From positions 221,464 through 285,463 of the forward strand of contig NW_019091555.1 in NCBI RefSeq assembly GCF_001949145.1: a stretch of DNA of 64,000 nucleotides, read 5' to 3'. This document shows positions 48,001 to 57,518 of this stretch, piece by piece. The stretch is from Acanthaster planci. Taxonomy: Eukaryota; Echinodermata; Asteroidea; Valvatida; Acanthasteridae. Every line of letters begins with the position of its first letter. Position 1 is the first letter of the stretch. The notes beneath the pieces are model-generated. The model was not told the DNA's origin, did no database searches, and was given only the letters and a program-made list of their open reading frames with translations. Both the position numbers and the translations under genes were made by a program.

Positions 48001-51000
48001 TCTTTCTCCTGGACAACAGCGAGGTCAAGGTGGCCAAGTCGGACCGGCGGAAGGTCAGCGACCTCAAGCTGGCCTTTAGCGAGTTCTACCTCAGCCTGGT
48101 CCTGCTGCAAAATTACCAGGTAGTCTCTTTTTTTTAGATTAAGCTGTGGGAATAATTGGGTTTGAGGACTCAAGGGACTCACCTTGAGTAAATTGGAGGC
48201 TGCTGATTGCACTGTAAGACTGAGGAAGATAGTAGAGGTAGAGAAAAGGATAAAAAGAGCAGGGTCTGGCCTGCGATCAGAGTCGGGCCAAAAATCGTAA
48301 ACTGAAAAATCAAGTTTATAAATTGTTTATCTTGAATGTTGCTAGCAGCCAGTCACTCCCCCACAGCCAGGTGCATTTCTGTTTGGCAGAATTTAATTTT
48401 CTTTAACCCTAACCCTCCTCAGTCCTCCAACAGGTGAAGGATTGAGGAGGGTTAGGGTTAAGCAAGAAACATTTAGTTGATTTAAAGTCTGGTGCAAAAG
48501 AGAACTTCATGGGAGGGGGAGAAGTAATGCAGGAAACACTTCTGTCTCACAAAATAGTTTCTTTTTTCAGTTTTCAAAGAATTTCCTTCATTTTGGATGA
48601 AGAATTCTAGAATATTTAGAAAAAATAGGCTCGTGATCCTGGACTTTCTTAAATGCAGCCAAGTTTTTCCATATTTGTGAGTTAACTTCTCCAGCAGTAG
48701 TAGATCATTTCAGTACGTTGCGAGTTCTGCATGAGAAAGTATTAATCTATTTAATGATGCTATTTATAGCCCTAGCAAGTCCTGCATGAACGCTGCGTAA
48801 CTAGATACAGGGATGTATTTACCAGCTTTTGTGCATGATCAAACATAACATTAACACTCAGAGACCCCCCATGAGTTAATGGTATGTTTCATGTCGTGGC
48901 TACACTGCACCTTTCATGTACAAACTGGAACCAAGTTACATGTATGTAAACCAACTAACTGTGGTTCCTTGAAGAATACAAAGGACTGTGTACATTATAT
49001 TGAGCTGATGGAAAAAGTTGGGGATATCTTTTGGAATACCCGCTGCAGACTTGATCGTGAAGTACAATTTTGGAACATTACTGGTTTATTATCATTTTTT
49101 AAGCAGAGCCAGATGGCTTTGAAGCCCCTCTGTCCTTCTGCTGTGAAGTCAGATGATTTTTGTGGTTAGAATCCCGTTTGATAAAATCCTTAATAACCGT
49201 AACTGTAGAAGTATGATATTAACAAGGTCCAGGGTTCGCTTTCTTTTATCATCTTTGGTCCTTTCTCCTTTGTCGCAACAGAAACTGAACTTCACAGGGT
49301 TCCGGAAGATTCTGAAGAAATATGACAAGATGATGAAGAGCGTGAAAGGGGCTGAGTTTCGGATCTCAAAGGTGGAGTCAGCGCCATTCTACACCAGCAA
49401 ACACATTGACAATCTGATCCTTGAAACAGAGGTAAAAGGAGTTTACAGAATAGTTTTCAAAGGAAGAAATCAGGGAAATTGTGCAGAATGCAGCGATGAG
49501 AATGGTCAATAAAGTTCGCAGATTCCGATGTTGCATTGTTAGTACTATTTTCCTGGATACCAAGATAATAATTCCACAATATTGCTCATGGAGTTCAAAC
49601 CAAACCTCAAGTTTAGTGGCCTAACTACTCACCCACTCGTGGTGGTTAAGACAAACATCCTACAGTCTCTCTGAGTAGCAGGCCAGGATTTTTATGGGGT
49701 CTAGTGTCTTCCTTGCAGACGTCCTACATCAACGACTTAGAGGAAGGCAACAGACAGAAAGCTATGAACAAGTTACGGGTACCTCCTCTAGGGGCAAAGG
49801 TAGGTTGACAACAGTTTATCTCGTCCCTTCATAATGTGACATCACCCGTAAAATGGGAATATCACCCATGAAAAAAACCAAGAGAGGATAAGGGTTTTAC
49901 CAGCAGTGAAGGAAGCAGCAATCGACTTTTCGTGTCCTCTGAGATAATTTCATGATGCTGTTTTTCTTATTTTCCTTTGATCAGGGAACCAACTGGACCA
50001 CATTTCGCATGGGCTTGTTTTCAGGAATCTTCCTTGTCCTGCTGCTGCTCATCATATTAGCAGGTAGATCACTTTACCTTTTTTCTCCTCCCATGAATCT
50101 GTAGCCTAGTGTTCACGCTTACGAATCAATGCCAATCAAGGTCCTTTTGAGTTGTGCTGCCAGGACTAAACAAGTGTAGACTCACTGAGCCTGGACCATT
50201 TTCTCAAACTCTAGCTTTGTATCTATCTCTTGTACCATCTCTTGCTGAGGAATCAATGGAAAGCTTTTGATATTTGAAACCAGATGGAAAAACAGTGAAG
50301 TAGTTATGTGTCCTGAAGCAGACCTCTGAGCTGTAATGTGACAAAGTCCTCCAAAATTGTGGAAATGAAATTTCACAAAGCCACTGCCAAAGATGTCTAG
50401 AATTTGAAAAACACTCCAGCTGCGGATCTTAGAACGCTATCATTAATATCGTTATTGACCCTGCTAAAGTCCAGGGACAGTGTTAGGGTAGAACTAGTAC
50501 TCAGGTTGAGATACATGTGTGAGCCTGTTCTTCATTCATTTCTGGACTTGAAGCGGGATTTACTGGGCCTCGGTTTTTATCCTGAGATCAGGTTACAGGC
50601 TGCATCCTCAAAAATGTTTCATAGGCTCCTCACTTGGTTGTTCATGACTCAGTATAGGCCAGCCCTCTGCTGCAGGAATACCAAATCTTACAATCAGCAG
50701 CCAAAGTTTTGAAAGGCATCATTTCTAACACTCGAAGACTCTAGACATTTCACTCTAGACATCTCATTGACTCAAGGACCAGTGTTGTAGTCGAGACCTT
50801 CACAAGACCAGACACAAGACCATGTGCCAGACCATGCACAAGACCATGCACAAGTAACAGGTTGAACAATGACAAAGGAATGCTTTTGTTGCAGTTCATT
50901 TGAATAGCTTGTGACTTGAATGCAGACTGGAGATCTTGTGCTGGTCTCGTGTGGTCTTGTGAAGGTCTTAAGTGGTCTCGACTACAACACTGTCAAGGAC

Positions 51001-54000
51001 CAAAGAGGACGCCAAAAGCTGTTGCCAAAGTTGAATGTATTGGGAAATGTTGGCTGTTGTCCAGTCTCAATCCTTGGGACATGACTCAACTGTAATGCTT
51101 GTGCCACCGCATCGTGCCTCTCCTATTTTAGGTGTCCTCATCCCAGTCAACGAAGACTGTTGGCCGGCCGTAAGGATGTACCGAGGAATGTTCCTCATCA
51201 TCCTTCACATCTTCCTCCTGGGTCTCAACACCTACGGCTGGAGGAAAGCCGGCGTCAACCACGTACTTATCTTTGAGCTGGACCCTAGGAATAATTTGTC
51301 GCACGAGGATTTTATAGAGGTGAGTCTATTTGCATGTGCCGTGGGATTAATAAGCATTGGGTTTTTTGTTTGTACAGGCTAAGGCATACTTGTAAAAGGC
51401 AGCAACGGTGTGGCTGTAGTGGCCAACAGTTGTAGAGACAGGAAGGAAGTTTCAAATTTTGCAGATGCTTCAGTGAATTTTCATTTTTGTCGATTTCCGT
51501 CTAGATGTCAATGTTTTTTGCGGACCTGTGGGCCATCAGCATTTTAGCTTTCATCTATTTGAGTTTACTGCCCAGTGTTCCGAGCTACATCAGTCCGCTC
51601 ATCCTAGCTTGCGTGATGGTGGTGTTCTTGCTGAACCCTACCAAGACGCTGAACTACAGGGCTCGGTTTTGGCTCCTGAGAATTCTGGTGAGTTTTAAAC
51701 TGAATTATCACATCACTGGGTAATTTTTGCTTTAAAGCATGACCAGTCGTTTCCTCAATAAAACTGTCACGGGGATGCTTAGGCATGAAAAATTGAAGAA
51801 ACTTAAGGATATTGAGGTGGGACGGAAACCAAGGAAAGAGATTTTTTTATTGCAAAACCCTAGGAAAGCCGAGATGGAGAGAAACTTGACCTTTGCGTAC
51901 CGAGATGCATGTTGGGAAAAGTACTGCTTCATGAGTCTTACACAGCAAAAGATTATTCCGTCACATAAAAGATTCATAGGAACCCAAATGCCAAATGTTG
52001 AATTTTAGTTTTAGTTTTTTCCCCACATAACGTGAATTTGTTTTTCCTATCTTGCAGGCGCACATATTAATCGCACCATTTCATGCCGTCGGCTTTGCAG
52101 ATTTCTGGCTGGCCGATCAGCTGAACAGTTTAACAACAGTTTTGTTAGACCTAGAATTCCTCCTATGTTTTTACATCTGTGAAGTAGACTGGGTACAGAC
52201 TCAATGTAAGCATCCAGTTTTTTTTTCATCTTTTAACCTGTTAAGAGAGTTGTGATGGATCCTGAACAACTTGCCACTGTTGCTAAGGAACCAGTCAAAG
52301 GTCACTTGGTCATTACTGTGGCAACTTGTTAATGCTTTTTGCTACATGGACCGGCCATAGCCATCGCAGTGCATGATACAGTATAATAATTTAATAATAA
52401 TAATTTATTCATTTATAAAGCTCAAATTTCAAATAGATATCTTCAAATGCACTTAACAATGAAAGACATTAAGTATGGAACAATGAATACATTTAAACAT
52501 GGTTGAGCCGATGGCATACAAGGGTGTCTCGGGCAGCCGCCAAACGACCCACATTCACCAACATCAGTAAAGGGGAGACAGTAAGAAGCAGTAACAGATT
52601 TAGAGGTGGGAGGAAAACCCCAGAGGAATATTCTGGGTAAAACCCACAGAGTCGGGTAGGGACTGAAAACCAAATCCACATGTGGACCGGGCCGGGAATC
52701 GAACCCGGGACCACAGAGTTGGAAGGTGAGGAAAGAACTACCTTGCCAACCTGACTCCCTAATGACTCCTTAATGGCATATCCAAAGCCTTTTGTAGTTC
52801 TAGGAAAGTCAAAAAAAGGACAACAGTGTTATGGGCAGAAACCCTGCAGGAGAACTGTGTCTCATGTCCTAATATGTGCCCTCACATTTAAACTTCGTGA
52901 GAGAGATTTCCTCTTCAAATACAGTACAGCTGAGACGAAAATACTGTTCTATTATACACGAACTGCCTCCAAGGGACACTCACATCATCCCGCTGATGGC
53001 AATGACAGTGGAAAGTAGACTTATTGTCCACTTGAAATTTAAACTCAAAAACAAACTCGACTCAGTATTTTGTGTAAAGACGTCTTGTATCCTGTCTTCC
53101 CCCCTCCAGGTTATTTTAACTGCAATACCTATTCGTATTTGGCAAAAGCCCTGGTAGCATGTCTTCCAGCCTGGTTCCGGTTCGCCCAGTGTCTTAGGAG
53201 GTACCGGGACAGCAGGCAAGCTTTCCCCCATCTTGTCAACGCGGGGAAGTACTCCACAACATTCTTTGTAGTTTTATTCGGGTCCCTCGTTTCAACTACA
53301 AAAGGTAATCTTAAATAACAGTGCCCTAAGGAACCAAACTTCCTCTCAGAAAGTTGTTTACATTGTTTACCTTCACCCAGAGGAAAATTTCTGGAAAAAT
53401 CTGAAATATGTTTTTAAAGGGAGATACGGTGGATGTAGCTTTGTGATGAACGATTAGCAAGTAACACCGTGTGAGGTCTCTGTTGTGGGTTGTTGAGGTT
53501 CTTCAGAGAATTGGGGTACTTAACGTTTCGGACACTCTGCTCTGGCTGTCTTCAGGTGGACTCACTTCAGCACCCCCACTCATTCACAAGAGAGACTTCA
53601 CAGGGTGCGACTGCAAACCTTCATTACGAAAATTGGAGAAGTGTCAGAAGCCCATTTTTGATGTACCGGCGCAGTTGCATTCGATTTTCAGTTAATCCTT
53701 ACAAAGGATTTCAGCTGACCAAAATTTAATCGTAGTCAAAGTTGTGAAAGAATTCAAATTTTGTTGCTTGGCAATTTGAGAAAGTTTTGTATGGAGAAAT
53801 TTGTATGTCCAGACGTGGTCAGTGGTTATTAATAAAAGTTGTAAAATCCCTTTTTTCTTTCTTTTTCTCTCTGTCAGAGAAATATCCGTCTTTTTACCAG
53901 AATCCCTTGTTCTACATATGGATGCTGAGCCTCTTCGTCAGTTCCTGCTACACGCTGACCTGGGACCTGAAGATGGACTGGGGCCTGCTGGAGAAATCCG

Positions 54001-57000
54001 TGGAGAACAAACTGCTGCGTAAAGAGATCGTCTACTGGGACAAGGTGAGGGAAGGTTCCATCATCGAGACACCCAAGACGCGTCTTACCTTACGCCGATG
54101 GATTTCAAATGAGTGGCTTTAAGAAAATGGAAGTGCTCAACCTTTCAAAAAGGTTCCATCAAGGAGAAATTAAAGCTCTTTCTTCATATGATTTCTGCTT
54201 CCAGTTGGAGGATTTCATATAAGAAGCTTTAAAAGCAGAAGAGCCCATACGGCTTTGAGAAAAAAATCCCTTTCAATCAATGGAGGTCTTTTTCCTGACC
54301 GATACATTTTCTCATTGCCTCTTTAGTATTACTACTTTGCCATGATGGAGGACTTCATTCTACGGTTTATATGGACCGTCAGTATCTCCTTAGCGCTTCT
54401 GGATGTGGTGCATGCCGAATTGCTACGAAGCATCTTAGCACCCTTAGAAGTATTCAGGTTAGTTTCACAGAGACCCCCTACCTATCCCAGAAGGAAAAGA
54501 ACTTGAAGTTCTCTCCTCTAAATGGTGCCCTATATTGCAAATTTTAGTCACAAAAATTTCTGGCAACTGATGCCCAGTAGGTAAACATACACAGATTTTA
54601 TTTTGGAACAGTGTCTGCAATGGACAGAATCATCAAGTGTCAGATTGCTCTCCCACCACACCTAACTAATATTTTCTGGCTGGAAGATTTCAGATCTTTT
54701 TTCAGGGTGGACCTCACCCCTTCGTACCGCAAGATATTAACCATATGCTGCCGGGGAGCCCGGTTTGAGGCACATAGGCTTTATACACGAAACTACCGGG
54801 GAGCCTGAAACCAGACAAAAGAGCTGGGCCTTGTAACAAAAGACCTTACTCAGAACAAAGGACTGAGCTGCTAGGAATTGCCAACATTTTTTTCAGCTGT
54901 CGATGGCGGAGGAAATCTGTCCTTATTTTGAGAGATTATATACCACTGTTTGTGGCATTCAGCATGAGCGGATTATCACCGGGGACAAAAGCGCTCTAGT
55001 GATGAGCGATACAATACCGCTGGATGCTAATCTGGCACCTATTTGAAAAGGCGCCAGTAGCACACCGTGCCAGTTTCAGGAACAAAAGAAAGTTACATAA
55101 CACTGCACAATCTGGGCTCGTTTTACAAAGCGGCTGGCCTGACTGAAATAATGGGGCGTCCATAGATGTTGTCTGTCAGATTGGTCACCAGACAGTTTTT
55201 TGTGAGGGTGTAAATGTCCAGGGAATGAAGCCATGATTTTTTGAAGAATTTTGAAAACGAAAAATCTTGAAAATCACCCAGTTTTATGTCGTGCAACTTC
55301 AAATTCCACCCGGCAGCAAGTGATTAATGTTTACACAGCTCTTAATTAAGCATTCTTATAATTTGTACTGTACTTAACATTCACCATAATGCTAAATTAT
55401 TCTCTCTGTTATGTGCACAATCGTATGTTGCATATGAAATCGCCTTGGGAATATTGTCTGTTCCGCCGTGCATCTTTTCACAGAAGCCTAGTCTTAATGA
55501 TGGGGACCAGTTCAGTATTCTTACAACGTACAGCACATCCGAGGTCATTTGGGAACAGCAGTACGCGCTCAAAAGGTCTGCCATGTCAGCATGGCCATGC
55601 ACCGAATCGCCTGCATGCTTTGTTCTCGAATAACTTTGTCATTTGGAATATCATACTGGGTCATTGATCAATCTTTTTTGGGGGCCTCCGTAGGAGATTT
55701 GTGTGGAACTTCTTCCGTCTGGAGAACGAGCACCTGAACAACTGTGGTCAGTTCCGTGCCGTGAGGGACATCTCCATCAAACCGGACAAGGAGAAAGAGG
55801 AGGAGAACCCCAAGCGGATGGAGGACATGATGGATGACGAGGGTCAGGTGCCACTCCACAAACACAAAGAGAGCAGAGGGGAAGTCAGGTAGGGTACCAG
55901 ACTTTGAGATAGGGTGTGGGTGCTGAACACGAGGGTCTTATATCACTCTGCTCACTCAGGGATTGCAAAGACAGAGTCAAGTAGGTACCAGACCGTGAGA
56001 AGGGGTTAGGTGCCACACACAAAAGTTTGATGCCTCTTTGCAAACAAAATGGATAGCAAAGTAGTCAGGTAGGTACCTCGTTGTGAGATAGAGCACAGGT
56101 GCTGAACTTAAAGGTCTGGCGCCAAGTGCAAGGTGCCAGTTTCTTCGAGGAGTGGTTTAGATTCCGGCAGGTCATTCCAGATACGATAATGAAAGCTGTA
56201 TGACACAAAAAAGTGAGGTAGCTTCCATAATGAAAAACTTCAGGAAAACAGGAATAATTGTTAGATATCAGATAGGAGATTAGCCAAAATTTTTCACGGG
56301 GGGAGGGGGAAACTACTTTTCCGGGGGGGTGGTGGTTTCCAGGGGAAGCACTCATCAGCTAAAAAATGATGAACAGTTAACGCCTGGAGGTGGTCGGNNN
56401 NNNNNNNNNNNNNNNNNNNNNNNNNNNNNNNNNNNNNNNNNNNNNNNNNNNNNNNNNNNNNNNNNNNNNNNNNNNNNNNNNNNNNNNNNNNNNNNNNNNN
56501 NNNNNNNNNNNNNNNNNNNNNNNNNNNNNNNNNNNNNNNNNNNNNNNNNNNNNNNNNNNNNNNNNNNNNNNNNNNNNNNNNNNNNNNNNNNNNNNNNNNN
56601 NNNNNNNNNNNNNNNNNNNNNNNNNNNNNNNNNNNNNNNNNNNNNNNNNNNNNNNNNNNNNNNNNNNNNNNNNNNNNNNNNNNNNNNNNNNNNNNNNNNN
56701 NNNNNNNNNNNNNNNNNNNNNNNNNNNNNNNNNNNNNNNNNNNNNNNNNNNNNNNNNNNNNNNNNNNNNNNNNNNNNNNNNNNNNNNNNNNNNNNNNNNN
56801 NNNNNNNNNNNNNNNNNTGAATGTTCCTGTTTATATAGAAAAGAACTCAGCCCATCCAAACCTTAACTCTCGAATAACGTACATGCACGCCGCCGTGTTG
56901 CATGTTGCTTGTAATAACCGGTTGTTTGTTCCCGGCGTTCGAGCGGCCGACCTACGAACAATAAATCGAGCTCTTCGTGAACATACGGAAACAAGCCACC

Positions 57001-57320
57001 CGAACTCAGCCCATGGTTAAAATATATCTCTACTCACAGAAAGTGAGTAGGTGATATTGCACAATTACAGATTGCTGTAAGTTGATTGTAAGACCCTGAC
57101 AAAGTGGATCGGTTACATCAATGAAATCCTCTATCTTCCCAGGTTTGACGAAACGCAACTGCTACTGAGAAACACTTCGTCTGAGGAGACACATTGCAAA
57201 AGAAATAGCAGTCTTATGAGAGGTGACTTGAGCAATGGCCCACAGGTGTGCAACTCGGTCACCAGGATACGGTTCCAGATTGGAGATGACGAAGGCAGGA
57301 TTAATGAGATTGATGTGTGA
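35935..57320 (+). CDS. XPR1: XPR1 SPX-EXS phosphate exporter (15 coding exons, 715 aa)
   Basis: XPR1 exports inorganic phosphate across the plasma membrane. Its N-terminal SPX domain senses inositol pyrophosphates. In mammals it also serves as receptor for some gammaretroviruses. Exons: 35935-36003, 45064-45115, 46381-46482, 47890-48119, 49282-49431, 49719-49799, 49985-50063, 51132-51319, 51505-51687, 52058-52205, 53110-53304, 53878-54044, 54327-54457, 55694-55888, 57143-57320. All phases agree; the total is 2148 nt including TGA, against 696 residues in human. SPX is about residues 1-180, with the basic cluster KILKKYDK at 160-167. The first hydrophobic segment is in exon 7. The EXS domain is about 440-640, with QCLRRYRD and [16 protein letters not shown]. 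The acidic/polar tail ends INEIDV. The start is supported by [20 protein letters not shown], almost identical to vertebrate XPR1. Intron 1 is 9 kb; an assembly gap lies in intron 14. The gene looks intact. Confidence 0.97.
36197..36560 (+). mobile_element. AGTTGGG foldback MITE, copy 1, XPR1 intron 1
   Basis: The outer about 95 bp on each side are inverted copies: ATATTGTTACGCCCCAACTA at the left against ATATTGTTACACCCCAACTA read inward from the right. Within the arms CCCAACTATAGTTGGG is itself a perfect palindrome, so each arm also folds on itself. Confidence 0.8.
36570..36766 (+). mobile_element. 197-bp MITE abutting the foldback element, XPR1 intron 1
   Basis: GGAAAAATGTTGCATCCTGA then CTCCACTT at the left is inverted at the right with one extra A. 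It lies about 10 bp from the preceding element. Confidence 0.75.
37099..37330 (+). repeat. Imperfect tandem triplication, 75-90 bp unit
   Basis: TTGAGGTTTTAGATTGGATT, CAACA, TGATTTTTTCAT and GGTCTGAAAA recur at about 37102, 37176 and 37268, with the third copy most diverged. Confidence 0.75.
37645..38010 (+). mobile_element. AGTTGGG foldback MITE, copy 2 (diverged), XPR1 intron 1
   Basis: Starts TTGTTATGTCCCATCTATAG and ends GTAGTTAGGGCATAACATAT. The middle shares GTGTGTGCATG, AAGTCAT and GATGAAGTGCCA with copy 1. Confidence 0.7.
38231..38418 (+). repeat. Dispersed duplication, copy 1, XPR1 intron 1
   Basis: GATGTTCGGCCTTGT, ACAGATAAAA, AGCAAACAAACACATCCC and CAGAGATTAC appear in the same order at 39032-39166. 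Confidence 0.7.
38560..38990 (+). repeat. Remnants of further AGTTGGG foldback elements
   Basis: ACCAACTACAGTTGGGACTG and CTAGTTGGGTCATAC (38610-38640), CGCCCAACTGTGGCAGTGGT (38690-38710) and GCCGTAGTTGGGAAC (near 38980) look like broken arms of the family at 36197-36560. Confidence 0.5.
39032..39166 (+). repeat. Dispersed duplication, copy 2, XPR1 intron 1
   Basis: Partner of 38231-38418 with the middle part shorter. Confidence 0.7.
40738..41002 (+). mobile_element. TATGGGTCRTTCCA MITE, 265 bp, XPR1 intron 1
   Basis: About 65-bp terminal inverted repeats. TATGGGTCGTTCCACAAAGT at the left matches TATGGGTCATTCCATGAAGT from the right, and both contain GCACAGTTTGTGACGGCGTC. Confidence 0.85.
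42288..42488 (+). mobile_element. CACTGGACAGCAAAAG MITE, 200 bp, XPR1 intron 1
   Basis: About 53-bp near-perfect inverted ends: CACTGGACAGCAAAAGAAAC at both tips and GTCAAAGGCCACACATAAAA inside. TA at the right and AA at the left fit a worn Tc1/mariner-type TA duplication. Confidence 0.85.
42810..42842 (+). repeat. TACATGTA palindrome cluster
   Basis: ACATACATGTACATTGTACA followed by TGTACATGTA; a dense example of a motif common throughout the window. Confidence 0.8.
45064..45115 (+). CDS. XPR1: XPR1 coding exon 2 (52 nt)
   Basis: CCTTTTTCCAG acceptor, then [17 protein letters not shown], equivalent to human AFKDMLYSAQDQAPSVE. Phase 0 in, phase 1 out at GTGAGT. It follows the 9.06-kb intron 1. 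Confidence 0.95.
46381..46482 (+). CDS. XPR1: XPR1 coding exon 3
   Basis: Encodes [20 protein letters not shown] then TKINTFFS, the SPX helix matching human [20 protein letters not shown]. Phase 1 in and out, acceptor TTGGCAG, donor GTAAGT. Confidence 0.96.
46545..46682 (+). repeat. Dispersed repeat, related to 708-830, XPR1 intron 3
   Basis: GCATCTGAATC at the left and GATTCAGATG at the right are inverted. The inside shares GGAAATGCGTGGAGACGCGC and AGCCCGTTTCGG with 708-830. Confidence 0.5.
47890..48119 (+). CDS. XPR1: XPR1 coding exon 4
   Basis: Encodes about residues 75-151: [18 protein letters not shown], a TLRRRRSS basic segment, and [20 protein letters not shown], which is almost unchanged from vertebrates. 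GC content is visibly higher than in neighbouring exons. Phase 0 out at GTAGTC. Confidence 0.97.
48403..48461 (-). mobile_element. 59-bp TTAA-flanked palindromic mini-element, copy 2, XPR1 intron 4
   Basis: TTAA, CCCTAACCCTCCTCAGTCC, centre, GGAGGGTTAGGG, TTAA, with both flanks intact. Reverse complement of 7822-7880 at 57 of 59 positions. Confidence 0.75.
49282..49431 (+). CDS. XPR1: XPR1 coding exon 5 (SPX basic cluster)
   Basis: Encodes [20 protein letters not shown] through ETE. The lysines of KILKKYDK correspond to the phosphate/inositol-pyrophosphate-binding lysines of SPX domains (human numbering near 158-165). Phase 0 at both ends. Confidence 0.97.
49719..49799 (+). CDS. XPR1: XPR1 coding exon 6
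   Basis: Encodes [20 protein letters not shown] then VPPLGAK, the linker from SPX to the membrane part (human [19 protein letters not shown]). 81 nt, phase 0 at both ends. Confidence 0.96.
49985..50063 (+). CDS. XPR1: XPR1 coding exon 7 (first membrane segment)
   Basis: Encodes [20 protein letters not shown] then LLIILA, a clear hydrophobic segment at about residues 237-254. TTTGATCAG acceptor; phase 1 out at GTAGAT. Confidence 0.95.
50780..50992 (+). mobile_element. hAT-like MITE with intact 8-bp target duplication, XPR1 intron 7
   Basis: Ends are CAGTGTTGTAGTCGAGACC and its inverted form. The flanking octamer TCAAGGAC is present at 50772-50779 and 50993-51000. An 8-bp duplication and CAGTG tips are hallmarks of hAT elements. 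Confidence 0.85.
51132..51319 (+). CDS. XPR1: XPR1 coding exon 8
   Basis: Encodes [20 protein letters not shown] (membrane segment), [20 protein letters not shown] and LSHEDFIE. The GWR(K/Q)[11 protein letters not shown] stretch is diagnostic for XPR1. Phase 0 out at GTGAGT. Confidence 0.97.
51505..51687 (+). CDS. XPR1: XPR1 coding exon 9
   Basis: Two hydrophobic segments around a PSYISPLI turn, followed by [20 protein letters not shown], matching human [20 protein letters not shown]. 183 nt, phase 0 at both ends. Confidence 0.97.
52058..52205 (+). CDS. XPR1: XPR1 coding exon 10
   Basis: Encodes [20 protein letters not shown] then [20 protein letters not shown], near-identical to vertebrate XPR1. 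Donor GTAAGC in phase 1. Confidence 0.97.
52380..52765 (-). mobile_element. tRNA-derived SINE, XPR1 intron 10
   Basis: On the minus strand: TTAGGGAGTCAGGTTGGCAA (A-box region), then CCCGGGTTCGATTCCCGG (B box), a body with GGGGTTTTCCTCCCACC, and an AT-rich tail with ATTATTATTATT. A head-only relative is at 27045-27132. Confidence 0.75.
53110..53304 (+). CDS. XPR1: XPR1 coding exon 11 (EXS domain)
   Basis: Encodes [20 protein letters not shown] then [20 protein letters not shown], the core EXS signature. CCCCCCTCCAG acceptor; phase 1 out at GTAATC. Confidence 0.98.
53878..54044 (+). CDS. XPR1: XPR1 coding exon 12 (EXS domain)
   Basis: Encodes [20 protein letters not shown] then [25 protein letters not shown]. 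Equivalent to human [20 protein letters not shown]. Phase 0 out. Confidence 0.97.
54327..54457 (+). CDS. XPR1: XPR1 coding exon 13 (EXS domain)
   Basis: Encodes [20 protein letters not shown], then a segment less like vertebrates, then ILAPLEVFR, which is conserved. Phase 2 out at GTTAGT. Confidence 0.96.
54737..55327 (-). mobile_element. 590-bp TTAA/CCACTTGCTGCCGGG element, copy A, XPR1 intron 13
   Basis: Left TTAACCATATGCTGCCGGGG, right CCCGGCAGCAAGTGATTAA. The interior is the reverse complement of copies B and C (GACAAAAGAGCTGGGCCTTG and others). It has no ORF. TTAA flanks suggest a piggyBac-like non-autonomous element. Confidence 0.75.
55694..55888 (+). CDS. XPR1: XPR1 coding exon 14
   Basis: Encodes [20 protein letters not shown] then [10 protein letters not shown], ending EXS, followed by a charged Lys/Glu-rich tail with [10 protein letters not shown]. 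Phase 2 in and out; donor GTAGGG. Confidence 0.97.
56398..56817. other. Assembly gap in XPR1 intron 14
   Basis: A run of 420 N preceded by G-rich sequence. Confidence 0.95.
57143..57320 (+). CDS. XPR1: XPR1 coding exon 15 (terminal)
   Basis: Encodes the divergent cytoplasmic tail [20 protein letters not shown] through [12 protein letters not shown] and TGA. Ser-rich with acidic residues near the end, as in the human tail that ends in an acidic segment. Acceptor CTTCCCAG, phase 2 in. Confidence 0.92.
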
Positions 57321-57324
57321 AAGG

Positions 57325-57518
57325 GTGTGGCCCCTATTGGGCACAGCCTTGAATGGGCGTTGCCTTGAGTGGGCTTGGCTGGATGACTGAGGTCCGTCAA
57401 GCACCTGCCCTGGAGGGGAGACGGCCTGTGATGGGTGTTGCCTGTAATGGGTGTGGCGTGGCAGTAGATGGTGCCAGAAATGGGTGGTGCCTGGAATGGG
57501 CATGGCCCCAAATAGGGA
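57325..57518 (+). repeat. Degenerate 16-bp tandem array after the XPR1 stop
   Basis: Six or more units resemble GTTGCCTGTAATGGGT, with an irregular spacer in the middle. It begins a few bases after TGA, so it probably lies in the 3' UTR. Confidence 0.7.

Noticed and set aside
56329-56866. Long frames spanning the N block
   Set aside because: They consist almost entirely of unknown residues from the assembly gap.
57131-57511. 126- and 113-codon minus-strand frames opposite XPR1 exon 15 and the tandem array
   Set aside because: Antisense shadow of the coding exon and of the 16-bp repeat.
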